12,801 nt of DNA from Flavobacterium sp. (lineage in GTDB: Bacteria; Bacteroidota; Bacteroidia; Flavobacteriales; Flavobacteriaceae). Location of the stretch: positions 1 through 12,801 of the forward strand of contig JAGNPF010000011.1 in assembly GCA_017989775.1 (NCBI GenBank), read 5' to 3'. Below the pieces are notes generated by a model, which saw only the letters and a program-made list of their open reading frames with translations, did no database searches and had not been told where the DNA came from. Of this stretch, positions 1 to 7,302 are shown piece after piece; position 1 is the first letter of the stretch; every line of letters begins with the position of its first letter. Both the position numbers and the translations under genes were made by a program.

Positions 1-608
1 TTGTAGTATTGCCCCAAAAGATGGCTTGCATTTTTGTCCAACAAGGAAGCATCCACCAGCAAGGAATCCAATAAATTGGTGTAGGAAAGGTTTTTTCGGG
101 GAATGAACCAGCCCATTTCGGTCGTCTTTTCGTTGTCGATTCCTTGGTACACTTTTTGGGCATAATAAACATACATCGATGACAAAAACAGTTCCGTGTC
201 GGTTTTGGACAGTTTTATTTTGGACTCCCGGTCAAAAATCGCGTTGATTTCATCCTTGTAGGGCAAGACGCAGTCTATTCCTTCTTCTTCAATCGAATTT
301 ACTTTGGAATACAATGCTTGAGAAAACTCTATCAATCCCTCTTTGTCAAACCAAATCCAGGCATAATTTCTTTTTTTGTACAGGATATTTACCTCGGGTT
401 GATAGTATTTCAATAAAGGATATTTCTTGAAAAAGTGGGCAAGAATGGTCTTGTCGATAAGTAATAAATTCTTTCCGACTTTTGGTTGGCGAACAACTTG
501 GTCGGGAGTTATGAAGTTGCTGGCATCGCTTGTTTTCAGATTGCCGTGAACAGTTGCAATTGAAAAAGTGGTCAGTATAATTACAATGGCAAAAACAAGT
601 TTTTTCAT
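1..608 (-). CDS. Probable murein L,D-transpeptidase, N-terminal part (cut by window edge)
   Basis: This minus-strand frame opens at ATG 608 and runs uninterrupted to the window edge (202 codons), so the C-terminus is missing. The start MKKLVFAIVIILTTFSIAT is a basic then hydrophobic signal peptide (about residues 1-23), indicating export to the periplasm. The body resembles the N-terminal scaffold domain of YcbB/LdtD-type L,D-transpeptidases: a stretch reading NYAWIWFDKEGL, then EEEGIDCVLPYKDEI, then a helix LFLSSMYVYYAQKVYQG and the segment GWFIPRKNL. These enzymes form 3-3 crosslinks in peptidoglycan. The catalytic YkuD domain with its Cys would lie beyond the left edge, so activity cannot be judged. 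A TATCTTTG box on the minus strand lies 17 bp upstream of the start. The family call rests on remembered pattern similarity; a cell-wall role is inferred. Confidence 0.7.
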   Translation of the reverse strand, partial: MKKLVFAIVIILTTFSIATVHGNLKTSDASNFITPDQVVRQPKVGKNLLLIDKTILAHFFKKYPLLKYYQPEVNILYKKRNYAWIWFDKEGLIEFSQALYSKVNSIEEEGIDCVLPYKDEINAIFDRESKIKLSKTDTELFLSSMYVYYAQKVYQGIDNEKTTEMGWFIPRKNLSYTNLLDSLLVDASLLDKNASHLLGQYY

Positions 609-625
609 GACGTAATTATTTTCTA

Positions 626-633
626 CAAAGATA
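626..633 (-). promoter_or_regulatory. Bacteroidota -7 promoter box for the L,D-transpeptidase gene
   Basis: Read on the minus strand this is TATCTTTG, a full match to the Bacteroidota -7 consensus TAnnTTTG, 17 bp upstream of the ATG at 608. A clear -33 TTTG at the right distance is missing: the TTTG at 643-646 is too close, and only a TTTT at 656-659 is suitably placed. Confidence 0.5.
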
Positions 634-730
634 AAAAATATACAAATTACTCGTTAAAATCTGCCGGTAATAATGTTTTGGCTAAAAGGTTTTTTTGGTT
701 CCCATTTTTTCCAAATTTGAATTTTTTGTG

Positions 731-779
731 TCAATAATGAAATCCAAGTCGAAAAAAATCAGTATTATTGAAATGATTT
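731..779. promoter_or_regulatory. Candidate operator: nested inverted repeats upstream of the R-M pair
   Basis: TCAATAAT (731-738) is repeated inverted as ATTATTGA (764-771), and AAATCA (756-761) is repeated inverted as TGATTT (774-779). They lie 14-62 bp before the nuclease ATG, where an operator for the helix-turn-helix of the methyltransferase could sit. The DNA is AT-rich, so chance is possible. No canonical TAnnTTTG box was found for this unit. Confidence 0.25.
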
Positions 780-792
780 ATAGTGGTTTAAC

Positions 793-1452
793 ATGAAACA
801 TCCCGAATATCTCCAACTTTCCGCCGATTTGCAGCAATTGCTGAAAATGATTCCGCTTCATTGGGGTGCGATCCAAAATGACGGGATGGATTGTAAAATC
901 AAAATGTTTCAAATTCATTCCTTTGCCGACTTGGAAATCCAGATTCAAAATTTATCCGAGGAAGACAGGAATTATTTTCGGAGAAGATGGTTTTTGTGGA
1001 AATGTGCCCAATGCGACGAATATCTTTTCTGCACCAACGAGAATGTTGCACCCAACCCAAATGCCAAAGATCAAGGCTATGATATCGAGTTCAACGGAAA
1101 TCCAGAACTGCGATTTGATGTCAAGGGGACGGTGATTCCAAAGAAATTCAGGAACAACATTGATGCAGTAATCCAAGACCCGACCGCGATGGTTCGGTTT
1201 TTCTACGAAAAGCAAAGTTGTGGTGTTCGTGACCATATTCAAAACAGGTTGTTCATCGTTCATCATTCTTTCCGAAGTCCGGAACGGGAAATGGTTTTGC
1301 GCTGTCATTGGGATTACAAGCAGAAAGTGTACAAAGAATATGCTTCCAAAATTTCGCCAACATCGAATTTTATCAGTTACCAAAACGTAAAATCCGATGT
1401 CGTCTTCCTTTTCGAAAATTTAGACAAAACGATTTCCCATAAATTTTTTTAG
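793..1452 (+). CDS. Candidate type II restriction endonuclease (PD-(D/E)XK-like)
   Basis: 219 aa, ATG start. I do not recognise a named restriction enzyme; the call rests on a motif and on the partner gene. A PD-(D/E)XK-like core is visible: Asp97 in GYDIEF, a short turn, then the strand RFDVKGTVIPKK, giving Asp109-Val-Lys111 as the D-x-K pair. An amphipathic segment RRRWFLWKCAQCDEYLF (residues 63-79) precedes it, and the strand NRLFIVHHSFRS (151-162) follows, as expected for the alpha/beta core of such nucleases. There is no signal peptide or membrane segment. The methyltransferase gene starts 18 bp after the TAG stop, on the same strand and in the same frame, which is the normal layout of a type II R-M pair. 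It would cut unmethylated DNA at the partner's site; the site is unknown. It could instead be another nuclease fold or an accessory protein. Confidence 0.68.
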   Translation: MKHPEYLQLSADLQQLLKMIPLHWGAIQNDGMDCKIKMFQIHSFADLEIQIQNLSEEDRNYFRRRWFLWKCAQCDEYLFCTNENVAPNPNAKDQGYDIEFNGNPELRFDVKGTVIPKKFRNNIDAVIQDPTAMVRFFYEKQSCGVRDHIQNRLFIVHHSFRSPEREMVLRCHWDYKQKVYKEYASKISPTSNFISYQNVKSDVVFLFENLDKTISHKFF

Positions 1453-1470
1453 CAGTTTGATTTTTGTAAA

Positions 1471-2787
1471 TTGCGCCAAATAAACTACAGCATCTTGGAC
1501 AAAGAACCACAAAATAATTCCTTCTACGGCATCACCGAAATTTCCGAAAAACTCGGGGTTTCACAAAAACTCGTTCGAAGACACATTGCGAGTGGTGCTT
1601 TGTCATCAACCAAAATAGGTGGGGTTTATAAAATTCCAGAGCAAGCATTGAATGATTTTATCAATGATATCGAAATAAAAAACGAGGAATTATTGACTTC
1701 GGATTCCTTGGCTGAAAAGCCAAAGAGCTCTTCAAAATCGACCAATAATTACAAAAACAATTCCAAGGACGACGTCAATTGGGTTGATATTGTGGATGAT
1801 TGGAAGAATCCAAAAAAATCAAAACTCACTTTCGTGGACTTGTTCTCCGGAGCCGGCGGTATTACCAAAGGTTTTGAAATGGCGGGATTGAACGGCGTTT
1901 GCGGACTCGATTGGTTCGAAGCGGCCGGAAAAACCTACCGAAGAAATTTCGACCATCCCTTTATTGAAGGCGACATCAAATCGCCCGAAAAGAAAGCGGA
2001 ATTTTATGCTACAGTTCAACGAGAATTAAAAGGAAGGCCGTTAAACATTGTGGCAGGCGGATTTCCGTGCCAAGGTTTTTCTATGGCAGGCAACCGAATT
2101 GTTGACGATCCCAGAAATTCCTTGTACAAAGAATTGTTGGAAATCGTGACCACTTTGAATCCCGAATTCGTGGTTTGCGAAAATGTCGTTGGTATTCGCT
2201 CGATGCACAAAGGCAAAGTCGAAGAAATGATCATCAACGATTTCAAGGCTGCCGGTTACGAAATGAAAGTGACTGTTTTGAGAGCTGCCGATTATGGCGT
2301 TCCCCAAAAAAGAGACCGCGTTATTTTTGTGGGCAATCGCATCGACAAGACGAATTTTCACCCCAAACCTTTTTTGAAACCCGAAGAATACATTACCACG
2401 GGTCAAGCCATTGCCGATTTGATGGAAATGCGTGACAATCCCGAATTCAATCACGTGCAAACCAAGCACCGTGCCGATATGGCCGAAAGAATGTTGCAAC
2501 TCGAAGAAGGCAAAAGTCTGTACAAAGGCTATTCCGACGCTTGGAAAAAATGCCCTTGGGACGAGGCATCTTGCACCATAAAAGAAAACCACGGTGGTGT
2601 AAATGTGCACCCCAAATTACCCCGAGTTTTGACAGCCAGGGAAATGGCGCGAATTCAATCCTTTCCGGATGATTTTATTTTCGAAGGCCCAAAAAATAAA
2701 CAATTGGTACAACTGGGCAATGCCGTTCCACCATTATTGTCGAAAGCCATTGGTCTGGCGATTCGAAAATCGTATGATTTGGTTTAA
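1471..2787 (+). CDS. C5-cytosine DNA methyltransferase with N-terminal helix-turn-helix
   Basis: 438 aa. It transfers a methyl group from S-adenosylmethionine to carbon 5 of cytosine, protecting DNA from the partner nuclease. Motif I is FVDLFSGAGG (121-130), motif IV GGFPCQGFS with catalytic Cys200, motif VI ENV (237-239), motif VIII QKRDRVIFVGNR (279-290), motif IX RVLTAREMARIQSFPDDF (385-402) and motif X GNAVPP (416-421), so the catalytic set is complete. The target-recognition stretch is short (about 291-384). Residues 18-65 (YGITEISEKLGVSQKLVRRH, then the IGGVYKIP wing) form an excisionase/MerR-like helix-turn-helix, joined by a polar linker rich in Ser, Asn and Lys (about 66-115). No ATG lies before the helix-turn-helix; TTG 1471 or TTG 1495 must serve as start. 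The upstream nuclease is in the same frame, separated by one TAG. The domain may control the pair, as the N-terminus of M.SsoII-type enzymes does, but this is inference. Confidence 0.93.
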   Translation: MRQINYSILDKEPQNNSFYGITEISEKLGVSQKLVRRHIASGALSSTKIGGVYKIPEQALNDFINDIEIKNEELLTSDSLAEKPKSSSKSTNNYKNNSKDDVNWVDIVDDWKNPKKSKLTFVDLFSGAGGITKGFEMAGLNGVCGLDWFEAAGKTYRRNFDHPFIEGDIKSPEKKAEFYATVQRELKGRPLNIVAGGFPCQGFSMAGNRIVDDPRNSLYKELLEIVTTLNPEFVVCENVVGIRSMHKGKVEEMIINDFKAAGYEMKVTVLRAADYGVPQKRDRVIFVGNRIDKTNFHPKPFLKPEEYITTGQAIADLMEMRDNPEFNHVQTKHRADMAERMLQLEEGKSLYKGYSDAWKKCPWDEASCTIKENHGGVNVHPKLPRVLTAREMARIQSFPDDFIFEGPKNKQLVQLGNAVPPLLSKAIGLAIRKSYDLV

Positions 2788-2791
2788 AAAA

Positions 2792-2814
2792 AAACAGCAA
2801 ATCGTATGCTGTTT
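2792..2814 (+). terminator. Hairpin after the methyltransferase gene
   Basis: AAACAGCA (2792-2799) pairs with TGCTGTTT (2807-2814) around a 7-nt loop, starting 5 bp after the TAA stop. An A-run precedes it, but the following sequence TCTCTCTAAGTTT is only moderately T-rich. It is a plausible, not strong, intrinsic terminator for the R-M unit. Confidence 0.5.
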
Positions 2815-2863
2815 CTCTCTAAGTTTCTGGAAATATTTTTTCATAATGTTTTATTAAAGTCGC

Positions 2864-2893
2864 TGTTTTAATGAAAAAAGAGTGCTAAGTTTG
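2864..2893 (+). promoter_or_regulatory. Bacteroidota promoter for the HPF gene
   Basis: TAAGTTTG (2886-2893) matches the -7 consensus TAnnTTTG. A T-rich TGTTTTA (2864-2870) sits near the expected -33 position, though it is not a perfect TTTG. The expected transcript start is about 2900, giving a leader of about 18 nt before ATG 2918. Confidence 0.55.
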
Positions 2894-2917
2894 AGAAAAA
2901 CAATAAATAAACACATT

Positions 2918-3232
2918 ATGAAAATTCAATTTAATACAGACAAAAACATCGAAGGACACGAAAGATTAGAAAAGTTTTTTGCTTCAGAATTAGAAAAAGA
3001 CTTGGGTCGTTTTGACGATAAAGTGACACGAATAGAGGTGCATCTTGGAGACGAAAACAGTGATAAAGGAGGCGTAAACGACAAACGATGTTTGATTGAA
3101 GCGCGTCCAGCCAAGTTGCAACCCATTGCTGTTACTGCTCATGCCGACACGATTGAAAAAGCCTTTTTCTTGGCTGCCGAAAAAATCAAGAAAGTTTTGA
3201 CAACCACCTTCGAAAAGCAGAACGCATACTAA
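2918..3232 (+). CDS. HPF/RaiA-family ribosome-associated protein (short form)
   Basis: 104 aa. HPF/RaiA proteins bind the 30S decoding region and help inactivate or preserve ribosomes when growth slows. The beta-alpha-beta-beta-beta-alpha plan of the family is visible: strand MKIQFNTDKN, helix EGHERLEKFFASELEKDLGR, strand VTRIEVHLGDEN, strand DKRCLIEARPA, strand LQPIAVTAHA, helix TIEKAFFLAAEKIKKVLTTTF. The length equals a single N-terminal domain; the C-terminal dimerisation domain of long HPF is absent. I chose ATG 2918 over the upstream TTG 2882 because the first strand of the fold begins there and because the TTG lies before the predicted promoter start point. The gene appears monocistronic, with its own promoter and a strong terminator. 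The DKRCLIEARP pattern resembles a divergent subgroup, so this may be a second HPF-like protein in the genome. Confidence 0.85.
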   Translation: MKIQFNTDKNIEGHERLEKFFASELEKDLGRFDDKVTRIEVHLGDENSDKGGVNDKRCLIEARPAKLQPIAVTAHADTIEKAFFLAAEKIKKVLTTTFEKQNAY

Positions 3233-3265
3233 GAGTCTTATTTTAGTTTAATTATAATTCAAATC

Positions 3266-3300
3266 AAGCAGTCTAAACGAAAAGTTTAGGCTGTTTTTTT
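3266..3300 (+). terminator. Intrinsic terminator of the HPF gene
   Basis: CAGTCTAAAC (3269-3278) pairs with GTTTAGGCTG (3284-3293) over 10 bp with one G-T wobble and a GAAAA loop, followed by seven T (3294-3300). It lies 36 bp past the HPF stop and has the classic form of a rho-independent terminator. Confidence 0.88.
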
Positions 3301-3410
3301 ATGTTTTATAAATTCAAATAACGTTTAGTTTGCCCTGATTGTAATAAATTTAATTTTTTTCTAATTGTTTAAGATTTTGCCTGTCTTTATGTTAAAATAA
3401 GCTAAAAGCG

Positions 3411-5881
3411 ATGGAAAGCAATTCAGGCAAGACCAAAGGATTAAAAAAATATTCAAGATAATTGGATTTTCTCTTCTGGGGTTGTTGTCCTTGATTTTGG
3501 TAAGCGCCATAGGCCTGCGCATTTATTTTGAAAGCAACAAAACCGAAATTATCAAAAAAATCAATACTCAAATCAATGAGAATATCTTGGGAGAAGCCAA
3601 AATTGGCGACATTGGATACAAATTCCTGATTGGATTTCCGAATTTTACCGTGGTCTTGAAAGATGTGGTTTTGAAAGACCGCTTGATTGCCGTTCACAAA
3701 CGCCCAGTGCTGAAAGCCGGTGAAATCGAAGTGCGTTTGAATGTTTTGAGTTTGTTGAAAAACGAAGTCAATGTCCACAAAATTGTCATCAACGAGGCCA
3801 CCATCGATTTGTTCAAGGACAAAAATGGGGTGAGCAATTCCAATATCTTCAAACCCAAAAAGGACAAGCCCAAAACGGAAAGCAACACCACGACTTCCAT
3901 TGATGAGGTGGCCTTGAAAAACGTCAACTTTATATCTGAAAATCAACAAGGCAACAAGCTTTTTTATTTTGAAATCAAGTCCTTGAAAAGCAAAATCCAA
4001 TTTTCGGATGAAGGATGGAAAACGGACGTTCGTCTGGAAACCTTCGCCAAAAGTCTGGCTTTTAACACCCAAAAAGGAAGTTTTGTCAAGGACAAAGAAA
4101 TTGACGGCAAGTTGTCTGTCGATTTTTCGAAAGCACTAAACCAGATAAGCGTGGTTGCCGATAAATTGGAAATAGGAGGAGATCTATTCAATATCAAGGC
4201 CCATTTCAACATTGGAAAAGGAAATTCGCTATTTGACATCGACATCAAGACCAAAATTTTGTGGAGAAATGCTTCCAATTTATTGTCCAACAACATCAGT
4301 TCCAAGCTCAACAAATTTGATTTGCAAGTGCCTCTCGAAGCGTCTTGCGCCATAAAAGGGGACATGAGCGTGAAAGGAGACCCCGAAATTGTGGTCAATG
4401 CCGTGATAAAAGACGACGAACTGAAAACCTCTTATGGAGCAGTCGCCAATTGCAGTTTCAACGGAAAATTTACCAATAATTATAAAAACGGATTGGGTTT
4501 TAATGATGCCAATTCGGCCGTTATTCTCACTAATTTCAAAGGAGAATACAAAGAAATTCCGATAGTGATTCCGTCGGCAATCATCAATAATCTGGAAAAA
4601 CCGGTGGCTACGGGCAAATTCAATTCAGAATATGACGTGGTCAAGATGAAAAACATCATCAATGAGAATTTTATCAAATTCCATGAAGGGAGGGCCAAAG
4701 TGAATCTTGATTTCAAGGTTGACATTGTTGATTTGAGACTGAACAAGCCTCATTTTACCGGAAACATCATCATCAATGACGTGAGTCTTTATTATAAGCC
4801 AAAAAACATGAATCTTCAAAAAACAAACATTGAGCTTCATTTTACCGAACAGGCTTTGTTGATAAAAAAGATAAAATATCAAAACCAAAAAAACACTGTT
4901 TTTATGGAAGGAAGAGTGGATAACTTCCTTAATTTGTATTATGATGCTCCCGAAAAAATGATCGTGAATTGGAAGATTTACAGCCCATTTCTGGATATTA
5001 AACAAATAATTGGCGTTTTGTCCTACCACGATAAATCGGTTCCCGCAAAAACCGAGACGAAAACACAATCGTCCGACCAATTGCAAGACGTATTCAGGAA
5101 ATCCAAAGTCAATCTTGATTTGCGGGTCGATAAATTGTTCTATAAAAAAATGATGGGAAGCCAGTTCAAGGTCAATATCGGCATGAACAACGGAGGTTTG
5201 TATGTCAAAAATGGATCGATGCAAGGTTTGACAGGGAGTTCCATTTCTTTTGATGCCCAATTGGTGTCCAAGAATGATTTGTTGCATTTCAAATCGAACA
5301 TCAACTTGAAAGACGGAGAAATATCAAGATTTTTGGCCTCGTTCAATAATTTTGGCGTAAAGTCTTTTAAGCCCAATGATATCAAGGGAAAACTTTCGTT
5401 AAACACCTCGCTTTCGGGAATTTTGGATTCCAACAGGGATTTAATCAAAAGTTCGCTGACCGGAAACTTCAATTTCAGGATTGAAAATGGTTCGTTGGTG
5501 AATTTTGAACCCATCCAGAAAATAGGAAAAACGGCTTTTCCCAACAGGGATGTGAGCAACATCACTTTCAGCGATTTGTACGGAATCACGACAGTCAACG
5601 GGGAGCGGATAAGTGTCAAGGAATTTAAAATAACCTCCAATGTCTTGAATCTGGACGTGAACGGAGTCTATTCTTTGGCCAACAAAGGAACCAATCTGGC
5701 CGTAAAAATTCCGTTGAGAAATCCCAAAGACGATTACAAGATTGCCGACAAAAAAGCGAGGGAAGCTATGCGATACAAAGGAATTGTCCTGAATCTGCTC
5801 GTGGTGGATGGAGAAAATGGAAAAACCAAAATCAAGCTGGGCAAAAACAATCCTGAAGAACAAAAAACCAAAAAGAAATAG
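3411..5881 (+). CDS. AsmA-family envelope protein, with -1 frameshift at an A7 run near the start
   Basis: The main frame (open from 3401 to the TAG at 5881) encodes a large AsmA-like protein of beta-rich repeats and a C-terminal AsmA-type region. That region contains DVSNITFSDLYGITTVNG and a strand reading TNLAVKIPLRN, and the protein ends in a Lys-rich tail. Such proteins are inner-membrane-anchored, periplasmic and linked to outer-membrane lipid homeostasis or transport. The only good start, ATG 3411, is in another frame and reads MESNSGKTKGLKK before stopping at TAA 3459. A -1 shift at the A run 3443-3449 joins it exactly to IFKIIGFSLLGLLSLILV, the expected N-terminal membrane anchor, giving about 823 aa. 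Without the shift the main frame has only TTG 3482, which cuts off half the anchor. A missing A in the assembly, a real mutation or genuine slippage could each explain this. Family confidence is high; the mechanism is open. Confidence 0.83.
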
Positions 5882-5883
5882 GA

Positions 5884-5917
5884 TTTGAATTCCGTCTTAT
5901 ATATTTCCTTAATTTTG
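5884..5917 (+). promoter_or_regulatory. Bacteroidota promoter for the trmB operon
   Basis: TAATTTTG (5910-5917) matches TAnnTTTG, and a TTTG at 5884-5887 lies 22 bp upstream as a -33 box, at the long end of the usual range. The expected transcript start near 5924 leaves about 45 nt before GTG 5970 but only about 15 nt before ATG 5940. Confidence 0.55.
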
Positions 5918-5969
5918 CCAGCCGAGACCTTTGGGTCAAATGATACGAAGTAAAAATAGTAAAATAAGC

Positions 5970-6644
5970 GTGGGAAGTAAAAACAAGTTAAAAAGATTCA
6001 AGGAAAACGAAACATTCGACAATGTTTTTCAACCTTCAAGAGAAGAAGTGGTGGGTGATTTATTTCCGCTCAGGGGCAAATGGAACGCTGATTTCTTCAA
6101 GAATGACAATCCAATAGTTGTCGAATTAGGCTGTGGTAAAGGCGAATATTCCGTAGGTTTGGCCGAAAGATTTCCCAACAAAAACTTTGTGGGTATCGAC
6201 ATCAAGGGAGCGCGTTTTTGGCGTGGAGCCAAGACTGCCGTGGAAACCGGATTGCACAACGTGGCTTTCATTCGTACTCAAATCGAATTGATTAACCATA
6301 TTTTTGCCGAAAACGAAGTCGATGAAATCTGGATTACTTTTCCCGATCCGCAAATCAAATACAAAAGAACAAAACACAGAATGACCAACTCGGAATTTCT
6401 GCAATTGTACAAAAAAATCCTCAAAAAAGACGGCGTTGTCAACCTGAAAACCGACAGTGAATTCATGCACGGTTACACGCTGGGGGTGTTACACGGCGAA
6501 GGACACGAGGTTTTGTATGCCAACCACAATGTTTACGTGAATGAAGGAAGTCCGGAGGAAGTTACTGCTTTTCAAACTTTTTATGAAAAACAATATTTAG
6601 AAATCAACAAAGCCATTACCTACATTCGATTTAAAATTAAATAA
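5970..6644 (+). CDS. trmB: tRNA (guanine-N7-)-methyltransferase
   Basis: 224 aa from the chosen start. TrmB methylates N7 of G46 in the variable loop of many tRNAs, using S-adenosylmethionine, in the cytoplasm. Visible motifs are the SAM loop ELGCGKGEYS (about 53-61), GIDIKGARFWRGAK (75-88), the catalytic-region WITFPDPQIKYKRTKHR (121-137), NLKTDSEFMHGYT (158-170) and SPEEVTAFQTFYE near the end; the set is complete and full length. Three in-frame starts exist: TTG 5931, ATG 5940 and GTG 5970. I chose GTG 5970 because flavobacterial homologues typically begin MGSKNKLKRFKENETF, and because it gives a normal leader after the TAATTTTG promoter. ATG 5940 would add ten residues. The LysE-family gene follows after 27 bp, suggesting one operon. 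Confidence 0.93.
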   Translation: MGSKNKLKRFKENETFDNVFQPSREEVVGDLFPLRGKWNADFFKNDNPIVVELGCGKGEYSVGLAERFPNKNFVGIDIKGARFWRGAKTAVETGLHNVAFIRTQIELINHIFAENEVDEIWITFPDPQIKYKRTKHRMTNSEFLQLYKKILKKDGVVNLKTDSEFMHGYTLGVLHGEGHEVLYANHNVYVNEGSPEEVTAFQTFYEKQYLEINKAITYIRFKIK

Positions 6645-6671
6645 TTGTTTTTCAACGCTGACCCATCCTAA

Positions 6672-7301
6672 ATGATTTTTATAACGCCATTATTTTTCGG
6701 TTTCATTAGTGCCATAATAGGGATTATTCCGCCAGGATTAATCAATATGACTGCCGCCAAAGTAAACCATAAAGAGGGGAAAAGAAATGCGTTGTGGTTT
6801 GTTTTGGGAGCGGTATTGGTTATTTTCTTTCAGGTTTTCTTTGCCATCTTGTTTGCTAAAATTATCAACCGTCGTCCGGATTTGGTCACTTTGTTGCGTG
6901 AAATCGGTTTTTGCATCTTCACGCTCTTGACCATTTATTTTTTGGGAATAGCCAAAACACCGAAAGGCAAAACAACCAAGCTCAAGAAAAACGGCAAAAC
7001 AAGGTTTCTTCTGGGAATGTTGCTTTCGGCACTCAACTTTTTCCCCATACCCTATTATGTTTTCATCAGCATAACCCTGGCTTCCTACAAGTTGTTTTCA
7101 TTCAGTACCACCTCCATTTTTATCTTCGTGAACGGAGTCATCTTAGGGTCGTTTCTGGTCTTCTATTTTTATATTTCTTTTTTCAACAGGTTCGAAAACA
7201 AGCGGGATTACATCATGAAAAATATGAATACCATCATCGGATGCATAACCGGCTTGATTTCCATTCTAACTTTGATTAATATCATCAATTATTATTGGTA
7301 A
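6672..7301 (+). CDS. LysE-family amino-acid exporter-like membrane protein
   Basis: 209 aa, highly hydrophobic. Six membrane segments can be placed at about 3-26, 41-63, 73-93, 111-136, 146-171 and 185-206, matching the six-helix LysE/RhtB plan. The first segment contains GIIPPGLINMTAAK, the position of the conserved proline-glycine motif of LysE exporters. A basic loop (PKGKTTKLKKNGKTR, 97-111) between helices 3 and 4 is likely cytoplasmic. The family exports amino acids or related small molecules; the substrate cannot be read from the sequence. The ATG start follows trmB by 27 bp, and the stop lies one base before the next gene's ATG, so translation of the two is probably coupled. Many flavobacterial members are annotated only to family level. 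Confidence 0.82.
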   Translation: MIFITPLFFGFISAIIGIIPPGLINMTAAKVNHKEGKRNALWFVLGAVLVIFFQVFFAILFAKIINRRPDLVTLLREIGFCIFTLLTIYFLGIAKTPKGKTTKLKKNGKTRFLLGMLLSALNFFPIPYYVFISITLASYKLFSFSTTSIFIFVNGVILGSFLVFYFYISFFNRFENKRDYIMKNMNTIIGCITGLISILTLINIINYYW

Positions 7302-7302
7302 A

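Noticed and set aside
952..1383. Open frame of 143 codons on the minus strand inside the nuclease gene
   Set aside because: It is antisense to a gene with coherent protein motifs; its translation has no recognisable domain. The same holds for the other overlapping frames in the window, including the long minus-strand ones at 2041-2610, 3392-4072 and 4625-5287.
2882..2917. Upstream TTG start for the HPF gene
   Set aside because: It overlaps the predicted -7 box and would place translation upstream of the transcript start; the fold begins at ATG 2918.
3482..3484. TTG 3482 as the true start of the AsmA protein
   Set aside because: It removes half of the hydrophobic anchor and the basic residues before it; the frame is open further upstream and joins perfectly to ATG 3411 by a single-base shift.
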